Positions 7,749 to 15,519 of a stretch of DNA of 42,932 nt are shown piece after piece. Position numbers and translations under genes: made by a program. The number at the start of each line of letters is the position of its first letter. Position 1 is the stretch's first letter. The notes under the pieces are model-generated. The model was not told the DNA's origin and ran no database searches. It worked only from the letters and a program-made list of their open reading frames with translations. Origin of the DNA: CAYHPY01 sp964358485 (GTDB lineage Bacteria; Elusimicrobiota; Elusimicrobia; UBA1565; UBA9628); NCBI GenBank assembly GCA_964358485.1, contig CAYHPY010000024.1, forward strand, positions 1-42,932, given 5' to 3'.

Positions 7749-8909
7749 ATGGACATCAACCTCTACGCCGTCACGACCCCGCTCATCCTGTCGATCATCG
7801 CCTGCGAACTGGCCTATTGTCTTGCCCAAGGAAACGAATATTACCAATTCGAGGATTCGGTCGCGAATCTGGGCACCGCCTTCATCAACCAGGCCGTCAA
7901 CGTCCCGGTCCACTGGGCGGCTTTTCAAGCCTACGCCGCGCTCCACGCGCGCCTGGCTCTTTTCACCTGGGACGACGGCTGGTTCTCCTGGCTGGTTCTT
8001 TTCGTCGGGATCGACTTCCTGTTTTATTGGTTCCACCGCTTCGGCCACCAAAACCCGATTCTCTGGGCCGCGCACGCCCCGCATCACTCCAGCGAGGAGC
8101 TCAACTACACCGTGGGCGCTCGCGCCAGCGTGACCCAGCGGGCCGCGTCCTTTCTTTTCTACTGGCCCATGGTGGTCCTCGGCTTTCCCGCCGAAAAGGT
8201 CCTTCCGGCGGTGGCCCTGCACCTGATCTGGCAGTTGTGGCCCCACACCCGCGCCATCCGGCGCCTGCCGGGGTGGTTCGAGGCCGCGTTCAACAGCCCC
8301 ACCCACCACCGGGTCCACCACGCGATCAACGACCGCTACCTGGACAAGAACTTCGCGGGCGCCCCGATCCTTTGGGACAAGCTCTTCGGCACCTACGCCC
8401 CGGAAACCGAGGAGCCCCGCTACGGAGTCCGCCAACCGCTGCGCAGTTGGAGCCCGATCAAGGCGAATTTGCAATACTGGGCCGAACTCATCGGCCGCCC
8501 CCTGACGCCCAAGGGTCCGGCTCCTTGCGGGAAATACCGGCTGGGGGTCGGCAAGCCCCTGCGGGCCTACCTGCTGGCGCAATTGGCAGCCGCCGTGCCT
8601 TTGATGATGCTGATCACCCGGGACGAGTCCCCTTTGACCGCCCCCGAAAAAGCGGTCGCCGCAATCGCTCTTTCGGCGGCCGCGGTCGCCTGGGCGGGAA
8701 TGATGGAAAAAAAATCCTGGGCGCGCCCCCTGGAAGCCCTCCGTCTGGCGGCCACTGCCTTGCTGGGATGGGCGTTCTGGAAATCCGGGACCGGACCGGC
8801 CGGGGCGGCGCTTTTCATCGCCGGCTCGGCGGTGGCCTCAGCCGCCTGCCTGGAGCTCGGGGCCGGGGCCTTGGCGGGAACCTGGGCCGCCGCTGAGAGC
8901 CGGGCATGA
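7749..8909 (+). CDS. Sterol desaturase / alkylglycerol monooxygenase-like membrane hydroxylase
   Basis: 386-aa membrane protein. The di-iron histidine boxes are complete: FHRFGHQ (HxxxH), AHAPHHSSEELN (HxxHH) and THHRVHH (HxxHH). The order and the NYTVGAR segment after the second box resemble alkylglycerol monooxygenase and bacterial sterol desaturase family proteins. Membrane helices occur at residues 7-25, 80-98, 137-160 and in the extra C-terminal region (about 275-375), which carries four or five further hydrophobic segments. Stop and next start overlap as ATGA with the ceramidase-like gene, so both are likely made together. Substrate is probably a lipid with a long alkyl chain; exact reaction unknown. 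Confidence 0.82.
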   Translation: MDINLYAVTTPLILSIIACELAYCLAQGNEYYQFEDSVANLGTAFINQAVNVPVHWAAFQAYAALHARLALFTWDDGWFSWLVLFVGIDFLFYWFHRFGHQNPILWAAHAPHHSSEELNYTVGARASVTQRAASFLFYWPMVVLGFPAEKVLPAVALHLIWQLWPHTRAIRRLPGWFEAAFNSPTHHRVHHAINDRYLDKNFAGAPILWDKLFGTYAPETEEPRYGVRQPLRSWSPIKANLQYWAELIGRPLTPKGPAPCGKYRLGVGKPLRAYLLAQLAAAVPLMMLITRDESPLTAPEKAVAAIALSAAAVAWAGMMEKKSWARPLEALRLAATALLGWAFWKSGTGPAGAALFIAGSAVASAACLELGAGALAGTWAAAESRA

Positions 8910-9619
8910 GCGTCCGGATTCCGACGCCCCTGCCGCCGGGATGTCCCTGGAGCGGCTGGGCCCTTCCCGATCTCAAGCACTGCGAGGACAACGTCTGCGG
9001 CTGGATCACGGCTCCGGCCGACACCTGGTCCAACCTGGCCTATATCGCCGTCGGCCTCTGGCTCTGGTCGCGGGCCAAGCGGGAAGCCCCGGGGCCTTTG
9101 CGCTGGTTCGGCCCGACGGCGGTCCTGGCGGGCGCCACCTCCTTCGCCTTTCACGCCTCCTTCACCTTCTTTTTCCAGTTCTTCGACTATGTCGGGATGT
9201 TCTCCTTCATCTGCCTGGCGGCGGCGCTCAACTTGCAACGCATGAAAGTTTTGCCCGACTCGAAGGTCGGCGCGTTCTACGGCGGCTCCATCGCCTTAAG
9301 CTGCGCCCTTCTGCTGGGCCTGCGGGCGCTCGGCTGGAATGTTCAGCCGCTGTTTATCGCGCAGGTCCTGGGAGTCGTCGCCTCGGAGCTTTGGCTGGCC
9401 CGGACGGGTCCGCCCCCAAGCTACACCGACGCCTGGCGCACCCTGGGACTTTTCGGGGCGGCGGTGGCCTTCTGGGTGTTGGACTTCTCGCGCCTGGCCT
9501 GCGACCCGGCCAATCACTGGCTCCAGGGCCACGCCGCCTGGCATATCTTGAGCGCCCCCGCCTTCATTACCGCGCTGGCTTATCACCGCCAGTTTCGTCC
9601 CGCCGCCGAACGGTTGTAA
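8906..9619 (+). CDS. Ceramidase-like (CREST superfamily) membrane hydrolase
   Basis: 237-aa seven-helix-type membrane protein. Diagnostic pieces of the alkaline ceramidase/Per1/PAQR superfamily are visible: CEDNVCGWITAPADTWSNLAYI near the N terminus, SFAFHASFTFFFQFFDYVGM, FWVLDFSRLACDP and HAAWHILSA near the C terminus. The Ser, Asp and three His of these blocks form the metal site in the superfamily. It overlaps the upstream hydroxylase gene by four bases. Known members hydrolyse ceramides or act on lipid-linked groups; the true substrate here is unknown because sphingolipid synthesis genes are not in view. Confidence 0.8.
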   Translation: MSVRIPTPLPPGCPWSGWALPDLKHCEDNVCGWITAPADTWSNLAYIAVGLWLWSRAKREAPGPLRWFGPTAVLAGATSFAFHASFTFFFQFFDYVGMFSFICLAAALNLQRMKVLPDSKVGAFYGGSIALSCALLLGLRALGWNVQPLFIAQVLGVVASELWLARTGPPPSYTDAWRTLGLFGAAVAFWVLDFSRLACDPANHWLQGHAAWHILSAPAFITALAYHRQFRPAAERL

Positions 9620-9671
9620 ATTATAGAATGGCGCCCGAGGGCCGGGCCGTCCGCCCTCGGGAGGTCTCTCC

Positions 9672-10610
9672 GTGAAACCGCGCACTTTTTGGGCCGCTTG
9701 GGCGGCCGCACTTTCCCTGGCCTGCGCCGCGCCCGCCTGGGCCGCGGGCGGCAGGACGATCGGGAAATGGGACCGCCTTTGGGCGGACGTCGACGGCATC
9801 GATCCCGAGGTCTACGTCATGATGGCCGAGGCCGACCGCCTCATGACGGACCTGACCCGCGCCGCCTCGATCATCTCCAAGAGCGAGGACGGCTCCCAGG
9901 ATGAGCTCAAGCAAAAGCTGGATGAGAATCTCCGCGAGCGCCTCACCGAAGACATGCTGGGCTTGGTCGGAGCCGGGGGCGTGGCCCTGCCGCTCAAGGG
10001 CCTTTATGGGGCCGCCGCAAACGGAACCAAGTCCTGGCTGGACTGGAGCCTGCGCAAGCAGGTGGCCCGCTACTACGCGGCCTACGCGGCCGCCCTCAAG
10101 AGCACCGGGGACCCGGCCGAGGCGTTGAAAGCGGCCGACCGTTGGCTGGAGGAACGCATCGAAGAGTCCGCCAACGACCGGCTCAGCCGGGCCTGGACCG
10201 CCATGAAGGACAATTTGGCCTTCCTGCATATCTATGTTTACGGATCGCACAAAGCCTTCCATCCCATGGACTACGAGAATTTGCGGCCGAAGGCCACGCC
10301 GCCCCCCGCCCAGGATGCCCGGCAACCCGCCGGCGACAAACTCCTGCACGGCCATTCGGAATATCCGAGCGGCAAGCCCTGGGCGAAATGGACCTATCTC
10401 GTAAAGGATGGGCAACAATTGAAGGAAGGACTCTACACCGAGGTGTATGAGAGCGGAAAAAAGAAGCTTCAGGGGACCTACAAAAACGGACTTCAAGAAG
10501 GGACCGTAACGGCCTGGTACGAAAGCGGGCAGGTCAATTTCATCTATCAGTACAGCCAAGGCCGCCTCGTCAGCTCCGAGAATTATTCGCCGGAAGGCCG
10601 GAAATACTGA
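9672..10610 (+). CDS. Exported protein with C-terminal MORN-like repeats
   Basis: 312 aa, GTG start at 9672 preceded by GGGAGG. A signal peptide (about residues 1-25, ending APAWA) is followed by a helical middle region with no family I recognise. From about residue 220 come MORN/YwqK-type repeats: DGQQLKEGLYTEVYESGKKK, then LQGTYKNGLQEGTVTAWYES and GQVNFIYQYSQGRLVSS. Such repeats form beta hairpins and are common in surface or periplasmic proteins of unknown role. Seven bases separate it from the kinase gene downstream. Confidence 0.75.
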   Translation: MKPRTFWAAWAAALSLACAAPAWAAGGRTIGKWDRLWADVDGIDPEVYVMMAEADRLMTDLTRAASIISKSEDGSQDELKQKLDENLRERLTEDMLGLVGAGGVALPLKGLYGAAANGTKSWLDWSLRKQVARYYAAYAAALKSTGDPAEALKAADRWLEERIEESANDRLSRAWTAMKDNLAFLHIYVYGSHKAFHPMDYENLRPKATPPPAQDARQPAGDKLLHGHSEYPSGKPWAKWTYLVKDGQQLKEGLYTEVYESGKKKLQGTYKNGLQEGTVTAWYESGQVNFIYQYSQGRLVSSENYSPEGRKY

Positions 10611-10617
10611 GCCGCCA

Positions 10618-11718
10618 ATGACTCCCGAGCGGGCGGCCCGACGCTTCGCCGTGCCCGGACGCCTGGTGAGCGTGCTCCCGGCCGGTGACGGCAACGTCAA
10701 CGACACCTACCAGGCCGTCTTTCGCACCGCCTTCGACGAATCCCGCTTCATCCTCCAGCGCCTCAACACCCGGGTCTTCACCCGTCCCGACCGGATCATG
10801 TCCAACCTCCGCGTCCTCACCGACCATGTCATCCGCCGCCTGGACCGGGAGGCCCCCCGCGAGGACCGAATCTGGCAGCTGCCGCGCATCATCCCGTGCC
10901 GCGACGGCCGGGATTACTTCAACAACGCCAGCGGCGCCTGGCGGGCCATCACCTTGATCGCCTCGGCCAAGGCCTTCGACCGGGCCCAAAGCCCCGGCCA
11001 CGCGCGGGAGACGGGGGCGGTGCTGGGGCAATTTCACCGGCTGGTCTCGGATTTAAACCCCGCCCGCGTCCAAGTGACCCTGCCGGGATTTCATGTCACC
11101 CCGCTTTATCTCAAGCGCTATGACGCTACCGCCCGGACCCCGGGCGCCAAGCGCCGCCTCAAGGCGCCTGAAGCCGCGCGCCTGGCTGAATTCATCGAGG
11201 CCCGCCGAAGCCTGGCCGGGGTTCTGGAGGAAGCGCGCCGCCGGGGCGAGCTTATCCCGCGCCTGATTCACGGAGATCCCAAGGTCAGCAATATCATGAT
11301 CGATGAGCTGACGGGCAAGGGGACCAGCATCGTGGACCTGGACACCGTCCAGCCGGGCCTGATCCACTACGATTTCGGCGACGCCCTGCGCTCCATCGCC
11401 AATCCCGCCGGGGAAGAGGCCGCCGACCTCTCCCGAGTGCGCTTCGACCTCTCTCTGTGCCGGGCCTTCGTGAAGGGATACCTCTCCCGGGCCCGGGATT
11501 TTCTGACCAAGGCCGACCGCGGCTACCTCTACGCCTCGGTCCAGCTGATCGCCTTCGAGCTGGGCCTGCGCTTCTTCGAGGACCATCTGGCCGGGGACGT
11601 CTATTTCAAGGTACGCCGCCCCGGCCAGAACCTGCTCCGGGCCCGGGTTCAGCTCAAGCTGGCCGCCGACATCGAGCGCCGCGAGAAGGAAATCCGCCGC
11701 GCCCTGTCCGCCGGGTAG
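10618..11718 (+). CDS. APH-fold phosphotransferase, N-acetylhexosamine kinase-like
   Basis: 366-aa aminoglycoside-phosphotransferase/choline-kinase fold. The N terminus has GDGNVNDTYQAVF (nucleotide loop) and ILQRLNTRVFTRPDRIMSN; the catalytic loop is LIHGDPKVSNIMID (HGDxxxxN) and the metal-binding motif is VDLDTVQPGLIHYDFGD. This combination, especially the NxxVF...IMxN stretch, is that of the N-acetylhexosamine 1-kinase-like branch rather than antibiotic kinases. It would phosphorylate a sugar or small alcohol with ATP. No sugar-nucleotide gene is adjacent, so the substrate is open. Confidence 0.78.
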   Translation: MTPERAARRFAVPGRLVSVLPAGDGNVNDTYQAVFRTAFDESRFILQRLNTRVFTRPDRIMSNLRVLTDHVIRRLDREAPREDRIWQLPRIIPCRDGRDYFNNASGAWRAITLIASAKAFDRAQSPGHARETGAVLGQFHRLVSDLNPARVQVTLPGFHVTPLYLKRYDATARTPGAKRRLKAPEAARLAEFIEARRSLAGVLEEARRRGELIPRLIHGDPKVSNIMIDELTGKGTSIVDLDTVQPGLIHYDFGDALRSIANPAGEEAADLSRVRFDLSLCRAFVKGYLSRARDFLTKADRGYLYASVQLIAFELGLRFFEDHLAGDVYFKVRRPGQNLLRARVQLKLAADIERREKEIRRALSAG

Positions 11719-11772
11719 CGGGCTGGCTAAAGGGCTGTTTTTGGGCTATATTTTTAGGTGACAGGCCCGGCC

Positions 11773-12516
11773 ATGCCCAGAGAAGACGTCGTTTCCTACC
11801 TGCAGATGAACCTGAAGACGCACCAGGTGGACGTCCTGCGCAAACAACTGGCCTCCGAGGGGGTCACGGACGCGGAATTCGACGAGGCTCTCAAGGTCGC
11901 CATACGCTCCCCCAAGCCCGCCGGGCGCAAACCTTCCGGGGGCGCCATCATCCTCGGGGTGGGCGCCCTGGTCGGGATGATCGCGGGGGTCGTCATCATG
12001 GGCGGCAAACCGGCCGAGGACCCGGCCGCCGCCGCCAAGCCCGCCAAGGAGCACGACGCCTCGGCCTTCCTCGGGCATTACGGCTATTTGGTCCGCCTGC
12101 CCACCGGCTACGAAGCCGCTTCGGGCTTCAAGGAAACCCAGAAAGGGGTGGAAGTCGTTCACTTTTTCCCCAAGGGGACCGACCCGACCAATTTCACGCA
12201 CGAAGGGCTCTTCGGCCAACTGGGCATCGTCCGCCTGGAGGTCCGCCCCTACCCCTTGGCCGGGCAAATCAACGGGTTGGAGACGCTGACGCGAATGCGG
12301 GAGGCGGCGCTCCAGCAGGGCAATGAGAAATTTTCCACCAAGCCCATCAAGGTTCCCCCCATGTCGGGAAGCCAATTTTTCGTGGAGTCCCCCTTCCCGC
12401 GGGTCGAGGCTTATGTGTTGGGGGAGAAGAACCTGTATTCCTTCACCGCCGGGCAGGACGACGAGATCTTCCGGGAGATTCTTTCCAGCCTTCGAGACAC
12501 CTTGGCGGAGATGTAG
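11773..12516 (+). CDS. Single-pass membrane protein of unknown function
   Basis: About 247 aa. Residues 1-50 are a charged helical segment (VVSYLQMNLKTHQVDVLRKQ then SEGVTDAEFDEALKVA) similar to small helical domains that precede a membrane anchor. One transmembrane helix follows (AIILGVGALVGMIAGVVIMGG), then an Ala/Pro/Lys linker and a roughly 170-residue globular domain (HYGYLVRLPTGYEAAS ... SFTAGQDDEIFREIL). ATG 11773 is preferred because AGGTG lies 12 bases upstream; a GTG at 11758 is the alternative. No family recognised. Confidence 0.65.
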   Translation: MPREDVVSYLQMNLKTHQVDVLRKQLASEGVTDAEFDEALKVAIRSPKPAGRKPSGGAIILGVGALVGMIAGVVIMGGKPAEDPAAAAKPAKEHDASAFLGHYGYLVRLPTGYEAASGFKETQKGVEVVHFFPKGTDPTNFTHEGLFGQLGIVRLEVRPYPLAGQINGLETLTRMREAALQQGNEKFSTKPIKVPPMSGSQFFVESPFPRVEAYVLGEKNLYSFTAGQDDEIFREILSSLRDTLAEM

Positions 12517-12600
12517 GCCCCCCCCTTGAAAAATCCGGGTTTGGGGTCTACACTATGAGGTCGGCGCCGAGATCCATTCCAAGAAGTCATCGGAGGCAGA

Positions 12601-12870
12601 ATGGCCCAACGCAAGACAAAACGCACCGCCGCCCCAGCGCCCGCGCGCCGCAAGACGACGCGCGCCAAGAAAACGCCGGACATGACGCCGGAAGAGGTCA
12701 CCGAGTTGGAACTGCAGTCCGTCCGCCAGAAGCGGGCGGAGAATTCCTGGCTCAACATGACGCAGACCCAACCGGAAGCGGACCCATGGGGCGAGGTGGA
12801 AGAGCATCTTCTCTCCAAGGACAACGGCCGGGACCACTCGGACCGGCGTTGGAAATACTTCTCGAAATAG
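12601..12870 (+). CDS. Small basic protein of unknown function
   Basis: 89 aa with a good ribosome-binding site (GGAGG, 12592-12596). The first 27 residues are rich in Lys, Arg, Ala and Pro (AQRKTKRTAAPAPARRKTTR), like a disordered nucleic-acid-binding tail. The rest is acidic and polar (DMTPEEVTELELQSVRQKRA ... SDRRWKYFSK). It is followed at once by a strong terminator, so it is the end of a transcript. I recognise no family. Confidence 0.6.
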   Translation: MAQRKTKRTAAPAPARRKTTRAKKTPDMTPEEVTELELQSVRQKRAENSWLNMTQTQPEADPWGEVEEHLLSKDNGRDHSDRRWKYFSK

Positions 12871-12893
12871 GCGACCGGAGACTCGCCGCCCAG

Positions 12894-12930
12894 GCTGCCC
12901 CCCGGAGCCCCCGGGGGGCGGCCCTTTTTT
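12894..12930 (+). terminator. Rho-independent terminator after the small basic protein gene
   Basis: Perfect 9-bp stem GCCCCCCGG/CCGGGGGGC (12897-12905 and 12911-12919) with a 5-base loop, extended by three further pairs including one T-G, followed by TTTTTT (12925-12930). Confidence 0.85.
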
Positions 12931-12940
12931 AGGAATGATC

Positions 12941-14626
12941 ATGAAACCCATGCGCCGCCCGCCGCCCATGCCCCGGTCCGCCAAGACCACCTTGATTTTC
13001 CTGGGATTGGGGCTGGCGGTGGCCGGGACCTTGGCGGCCTACGGCCTCTGGGTCTGGTCCTGGATGAGCCCGCCGATCAGCCCCCCGGCCGCGCCGGCCA
13101 AGGCTCTTCCCCGCCAGACCGAGGCCCTGCTCACCGCGCGCCTGCGCCTGCGCGACCGTTTTTTAGACGTGCACAACCACCTGCGGCTGGCCGAGGCCCT
13201 CTACCGGCAGGGCTCGCCCGTGGACGCTTTTTACGTCATGGCCAACGCCCGGTCCTTTTTCGGGGAGGCGGAATTTCTGCGATCGCACTCCTTCGTGACG
13301 CTATACCGGGAAGCGCATTTTCTGGCGGGCGGGGAGTTCGAGGCCTCCGCCGCCTCCGAGGAGCGCCTCAAGCTCCGCCTGCGGGACGATCCCGACAATC
13401 CCGGGACGCTGATCTATTTGGCCCACCTGGCCAATCTGCGGGGAGACTCCAAGGAAGCCCAGCGCTTGGCCGACCATGGCCTGGCGGCCAATCCCGATCA
13501 CGCGGGCCTGCTGGCCGCGCGGGCCAAGTTCTCGTCCCCGGAGGACTCCCTCCGATTTCTAGCGCGTTTGGCGGCCTTCCAACGGGACACCTTCGAGGGA
13601 CGCAGCGCCTTGGACGAATTGGGCAAGGTCGCCCAGGGCGCCGGGGGGAAAACCGAGTCCGCCCTTCTGGCGCGGGAAACCCTGGAGGAGCTCAACCGGA
13701 AATTCCCGCAGGACCCCCGGATTTTCTCGACCTTGGCCATGTCCACCTGGGGCCGGGGGGACATTCCCGCGGTGCGCTCCATGGTGGCGCAGGCCCTCTC
13801 CCGCGGGCCGGTGAACCCGGGGGCCTATCAAGTGCAGGGAACCTTGGACCTGCTCGACAAGCGTCCCGAGAACGCCCTGCGCAGCTTCACGGCCGCCTGG
13901 GAGAAAAACTCCGAGGACCTTTACAGCGCCGAGAAGCTGGCCCAGCTCTACGATAAACAGCGGTCCGATTCCGAGGCGGCGCTTCCTTATTACATCGCCC
14001 TCTACCGCATGAACCCCCGCTACGAGGACTCCGAGCCCCTGGAAATCCGGATCCGCCGCATCCTGGACGTCCGCCGGGAACAGCTCCTCAAGGACGTCAA
14101 CGCCGAGCGCCTGCCGCGCTTTTTGCGCTCCGAGGACGCCTCTTTGCGGGCCCAAGCCTGCGTGCGGGCGGCCGAGCTCGGCGACCCGCGCTTCATCGAA
14201 ACCCTCGCGGAGTTGCTGGACGACGACGCCGAGATCGTCCGGCACAACGCCGATTACGCCTTGTTCAAGCTCTCGGCCACGAGCGCCGACGCCCTGCTCA
14301 TGCGCCGCTTGGAGTGGATCAATTCCCCAAAGCCTCTGGTCCGGGCGCGGGCCCTGAACTTGTTCGCCGACATGGACCCCCGGGACACCCTTCCCCTGGC
14401 CTCGCGCGCCCTCTACGATCCCAACCCGGCGGTCCGCCTGCTGGTGCGCCTCTTGGTCTTCGACCACTATTACCGCGACACCCCCCAGGCCCGCCAGGCC
14501 GCCGAGGAATCCCTGCGGCAGGAAAAAGACCCCGTGGTCCTCTCGCTCTACCACCGCTTCGCGGCCGCCCTCCCCCCGCCGGAACCCGCCCCTCCCGGCC
14601 CCCGAACCCGACGAGGCCGCCGGTGA
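12941..14626 (+). CDS. Membrane-anchored TPR / HEAT-repeat protein
   Basis: 561 aa. A Pro/Arg-rich start is followed by one transmembrane helix (TTLIFLGLGLAVAGTLAAYG, about residues 17-36), then TPR-like helical pairs (RLAEALYRQGSPVDAFYVM, LIYLAHLANLRGDSKEAQRL, YQVQGTLDLLDKRPENALRS). From about residue 390 come HEAT-like repeats (ASLRAQACVRAAELGDPRFI, DDDAEIVRHNADYALFKL, LVRARALNLFADMDP, AVRLLVRLLVFDHYY). Start ATG 12941 has AGGA six bases upstream, whereas ATG 12935 directly abuts it. The gene starts 10 bases after a terminator with no evident promoter between. Likely a scaffold for protein-protein contacts; partner unknown. Confidence 0.75.
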   Translation: MKPMRRPPPMPRSAKTTLIFLGLGLAVAGTLAAYGLWVWSWMSPPISPPAAPAKALPRQTEALLTARLRLRDRFLDVHNHLRLAEALYRQGSPVDAFYVMANARSFFGEAEFLRSHSFVTLYREAHFLAGGEFEASAASEERLKLRLRDDPDNPGTLIYLAHLANLRGDSKEAQRLADHGLAANPDHAGLLAARAKFSSPEDSLRFLARLAAFQRDTFEGRSALDELGKVAQGAGGKTESALLARETLEELNRKFPQDPRIFSTLAMSTWGRGDIPAVRSMVAQALSRGPVNPGAYQVQGTLDLLDKRPENALRSFTAAWEKNSEDLYSAEKLAQLYDKQRSDSEAALPYYIALYRMNPRYEDSEPLEIRIRRILDVRREQLLKDVNAERLPRFLRSEDASLRAQACVRAAELGDPRFIETLAELLDDDAEIVRHNADYALFKLSATSADALLMRRLEWINSPKPLVRARALNLFADMDPRDTLPLASRALYDPNPAVRLLVRLLVFDHYYRDTPQARQAAEESLRQEKDPVVLSLYHRFAAALPPPEPAPPGPRTRRGRR

Positions 14627-15417
14627 GCGTGGAATTTTTCGACACCCACGCCCATCTGGGAGACGCGCAATTTTCCGCCGACCGGGCCGAGGTCATCGAC
14701 CGCGCGCGCGCCGCCGGGGTGGCGCGGATCGTGGAAATCGCCGATTCTCCCGCCGAATGGGACGCCGCCATCGCCCTAAGCCGCGCGCGGCCGTTCATCC
14801 GGGCGTCGCTTGGGGTGCATCCTTATCATGCCGATCAGTTCCAAGAGGAACTGATCGGCGTCCTCTCTCGTAAAGTTCTGTTGCCCGAAGTCGTTTCCGT
14901 AGGCGAAATCGGCCTCGACTATGTTAAAGCCCAAACCCCCCCTCCCCTTCAGCGGGAGGTCTTTATCCGTTTATTAAGCGCCTCCATCTCTTGGGACAAA
15001 CCCGCCGTCGTCCATTGCCGCGGCGCCTACGACGACCTCATTCCCATCATAAAAGAGATCACGCCTGCCCCCCGCTCCGCGGGGGGCTATTGGGGCGTGA
15101 TCCACTGCTTCTCGGGGACCCCCGGCCAGGCCGTCGAGCTTGCTTCCCTCGGCTGGGCCTTGGGCGCCGACGGGCCGATCACCTATCCCAAGAACGATCC
15201 CTTGCGGGAAGCCTTCCGCGCGGCGGGAGCGGCGTGCGCGGTTCTGGAGACCGACTGCCCCTATCTTCCCCCGCAAAGCTGGCGCGGCAAGCGCAACGAG
15301 CCCGGCAAATTGCCGGAGATCGGCGCGCGGCTGGCCCAGGTGTACGGCATCGAGACGGAGGAACTGGCCCGGGTCACGACGGAAAACGCCCTCCAGCTCT
15401 TCCGCCTCCAGGCCTGA
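14623..15417 (+). CDS. tatD: TatD family metal-dependent hydrolase
   Basis: 264-aa TIM-barrel metal-dependent DNase family protein. All landmarks are present: FFDTHAHLGD (HxH) at the N terminus, ASLGVHPYHAD, VGEIGLDYV (metal-bridging Glu), AVVHCRGA, VIHCFSGT and ETDCPYLPP, then RNEP. Family members act as 3'-5' DNA/RNA exonucleases or deacylases. The start is a GTG at 14623 overlapping the upstream TGA as GTGA. Two long perfect inverted repeats lie inside the coding sequence (14830-14859 and 15057-15102); the second encodes a short Pro/Arg/Ser/Gly insert just before VIHCFSG. Confidence 0.9.
   Translation: MSVEFFDTHAHLGDAQFSADRAEVIDRARAAGVARIVEIADSPAEWDAAIALSRARPFIRASLGVHPYHADQFQEELIGVLSRKVLLPEVVSVGEIGLDYVKAQTPPPLQREVFIRLLSASISWDKPAVVHCRGAYDDLIPIIKEITPAPRSAGGYWGVIHCFSGTPGQAVELASLGWALGADGPITYPKNDPLREAFRAAGAACAVLETDCPYLPPQSWRGKRNEPGKLPEIGARLAQVYGIETEELARVTTENALQLFRLQA
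14830..14859. repeat. 13-bp perfect inverted repeat inside tatD
   Basis: GCCGATCAGTTCC (14830-14842), loop AAGA, and its exact complement (14847-14859). In frame it encodes part of the barrel after GVHPYHAD. The AAGA tetraloop and perfect pairing are unusual for coding DNA. Confidence 0.8.
15057..15102. repeat. Nested double inverted repeat inside tatD
   Basis: Outer arms GATCACGCC (15057-15065) and GGCGTGATC (15094-15102) enclose inner perfect arms GCCCCCCGC (15067-15075) and GCGGGGGGC (15079-15087) with loop TCC. The 46-base structure remains in frame within the coding region. Confidence 0.8.
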
Positions 15418-15434
15418 TGCTCGACCATCGCAAT

Positions 15435-15463
15435 ATATCCTAATTTATAATAAATTAGGATAT
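15435..15463. promoter_or_regulatory. 13-bp inverted repeat abutting the fic promoter
   Basis: ATATCCTAATTTA (15435-15447), spacer TAA, and its exact complement (15451-15463). The right arm ends in the first T of the -35 element TTGACA. It shares the TAGGATA half-site with the second repeat at 15484-15514, so both are likely sites for the same regulator. It might also serve as a terminator for tatD, but no T-run follows. Confidence 0.55.
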
Positions 15464-15514
15464 TGACATATGCCACAAAGTATGTTATCCTATTATTTAA
15501 TAAATTAGGATAAC
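15463..15514 (+). promoter_or_regulatory. fic promoter with overlapping inverted repeat
   Basis: -35 TTGACA (15463-15468), 17-base spacer, -10 TATCCT (15486-15491). A second inverted repeat, GTTATCCTA (15484-15492) and TAGGATAAC (15506-15514), covers the -10 region, the expected start site and the Shine-Dalgarno AGGA (15507-15510), nine bases before the ATG. The segment TAATAAATTAGGATA occurs in both repeats. This layout fits strong repression, possibly autoregulation. Confidence 0.6.
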
Positions 15515-15519
15515 ATAGG

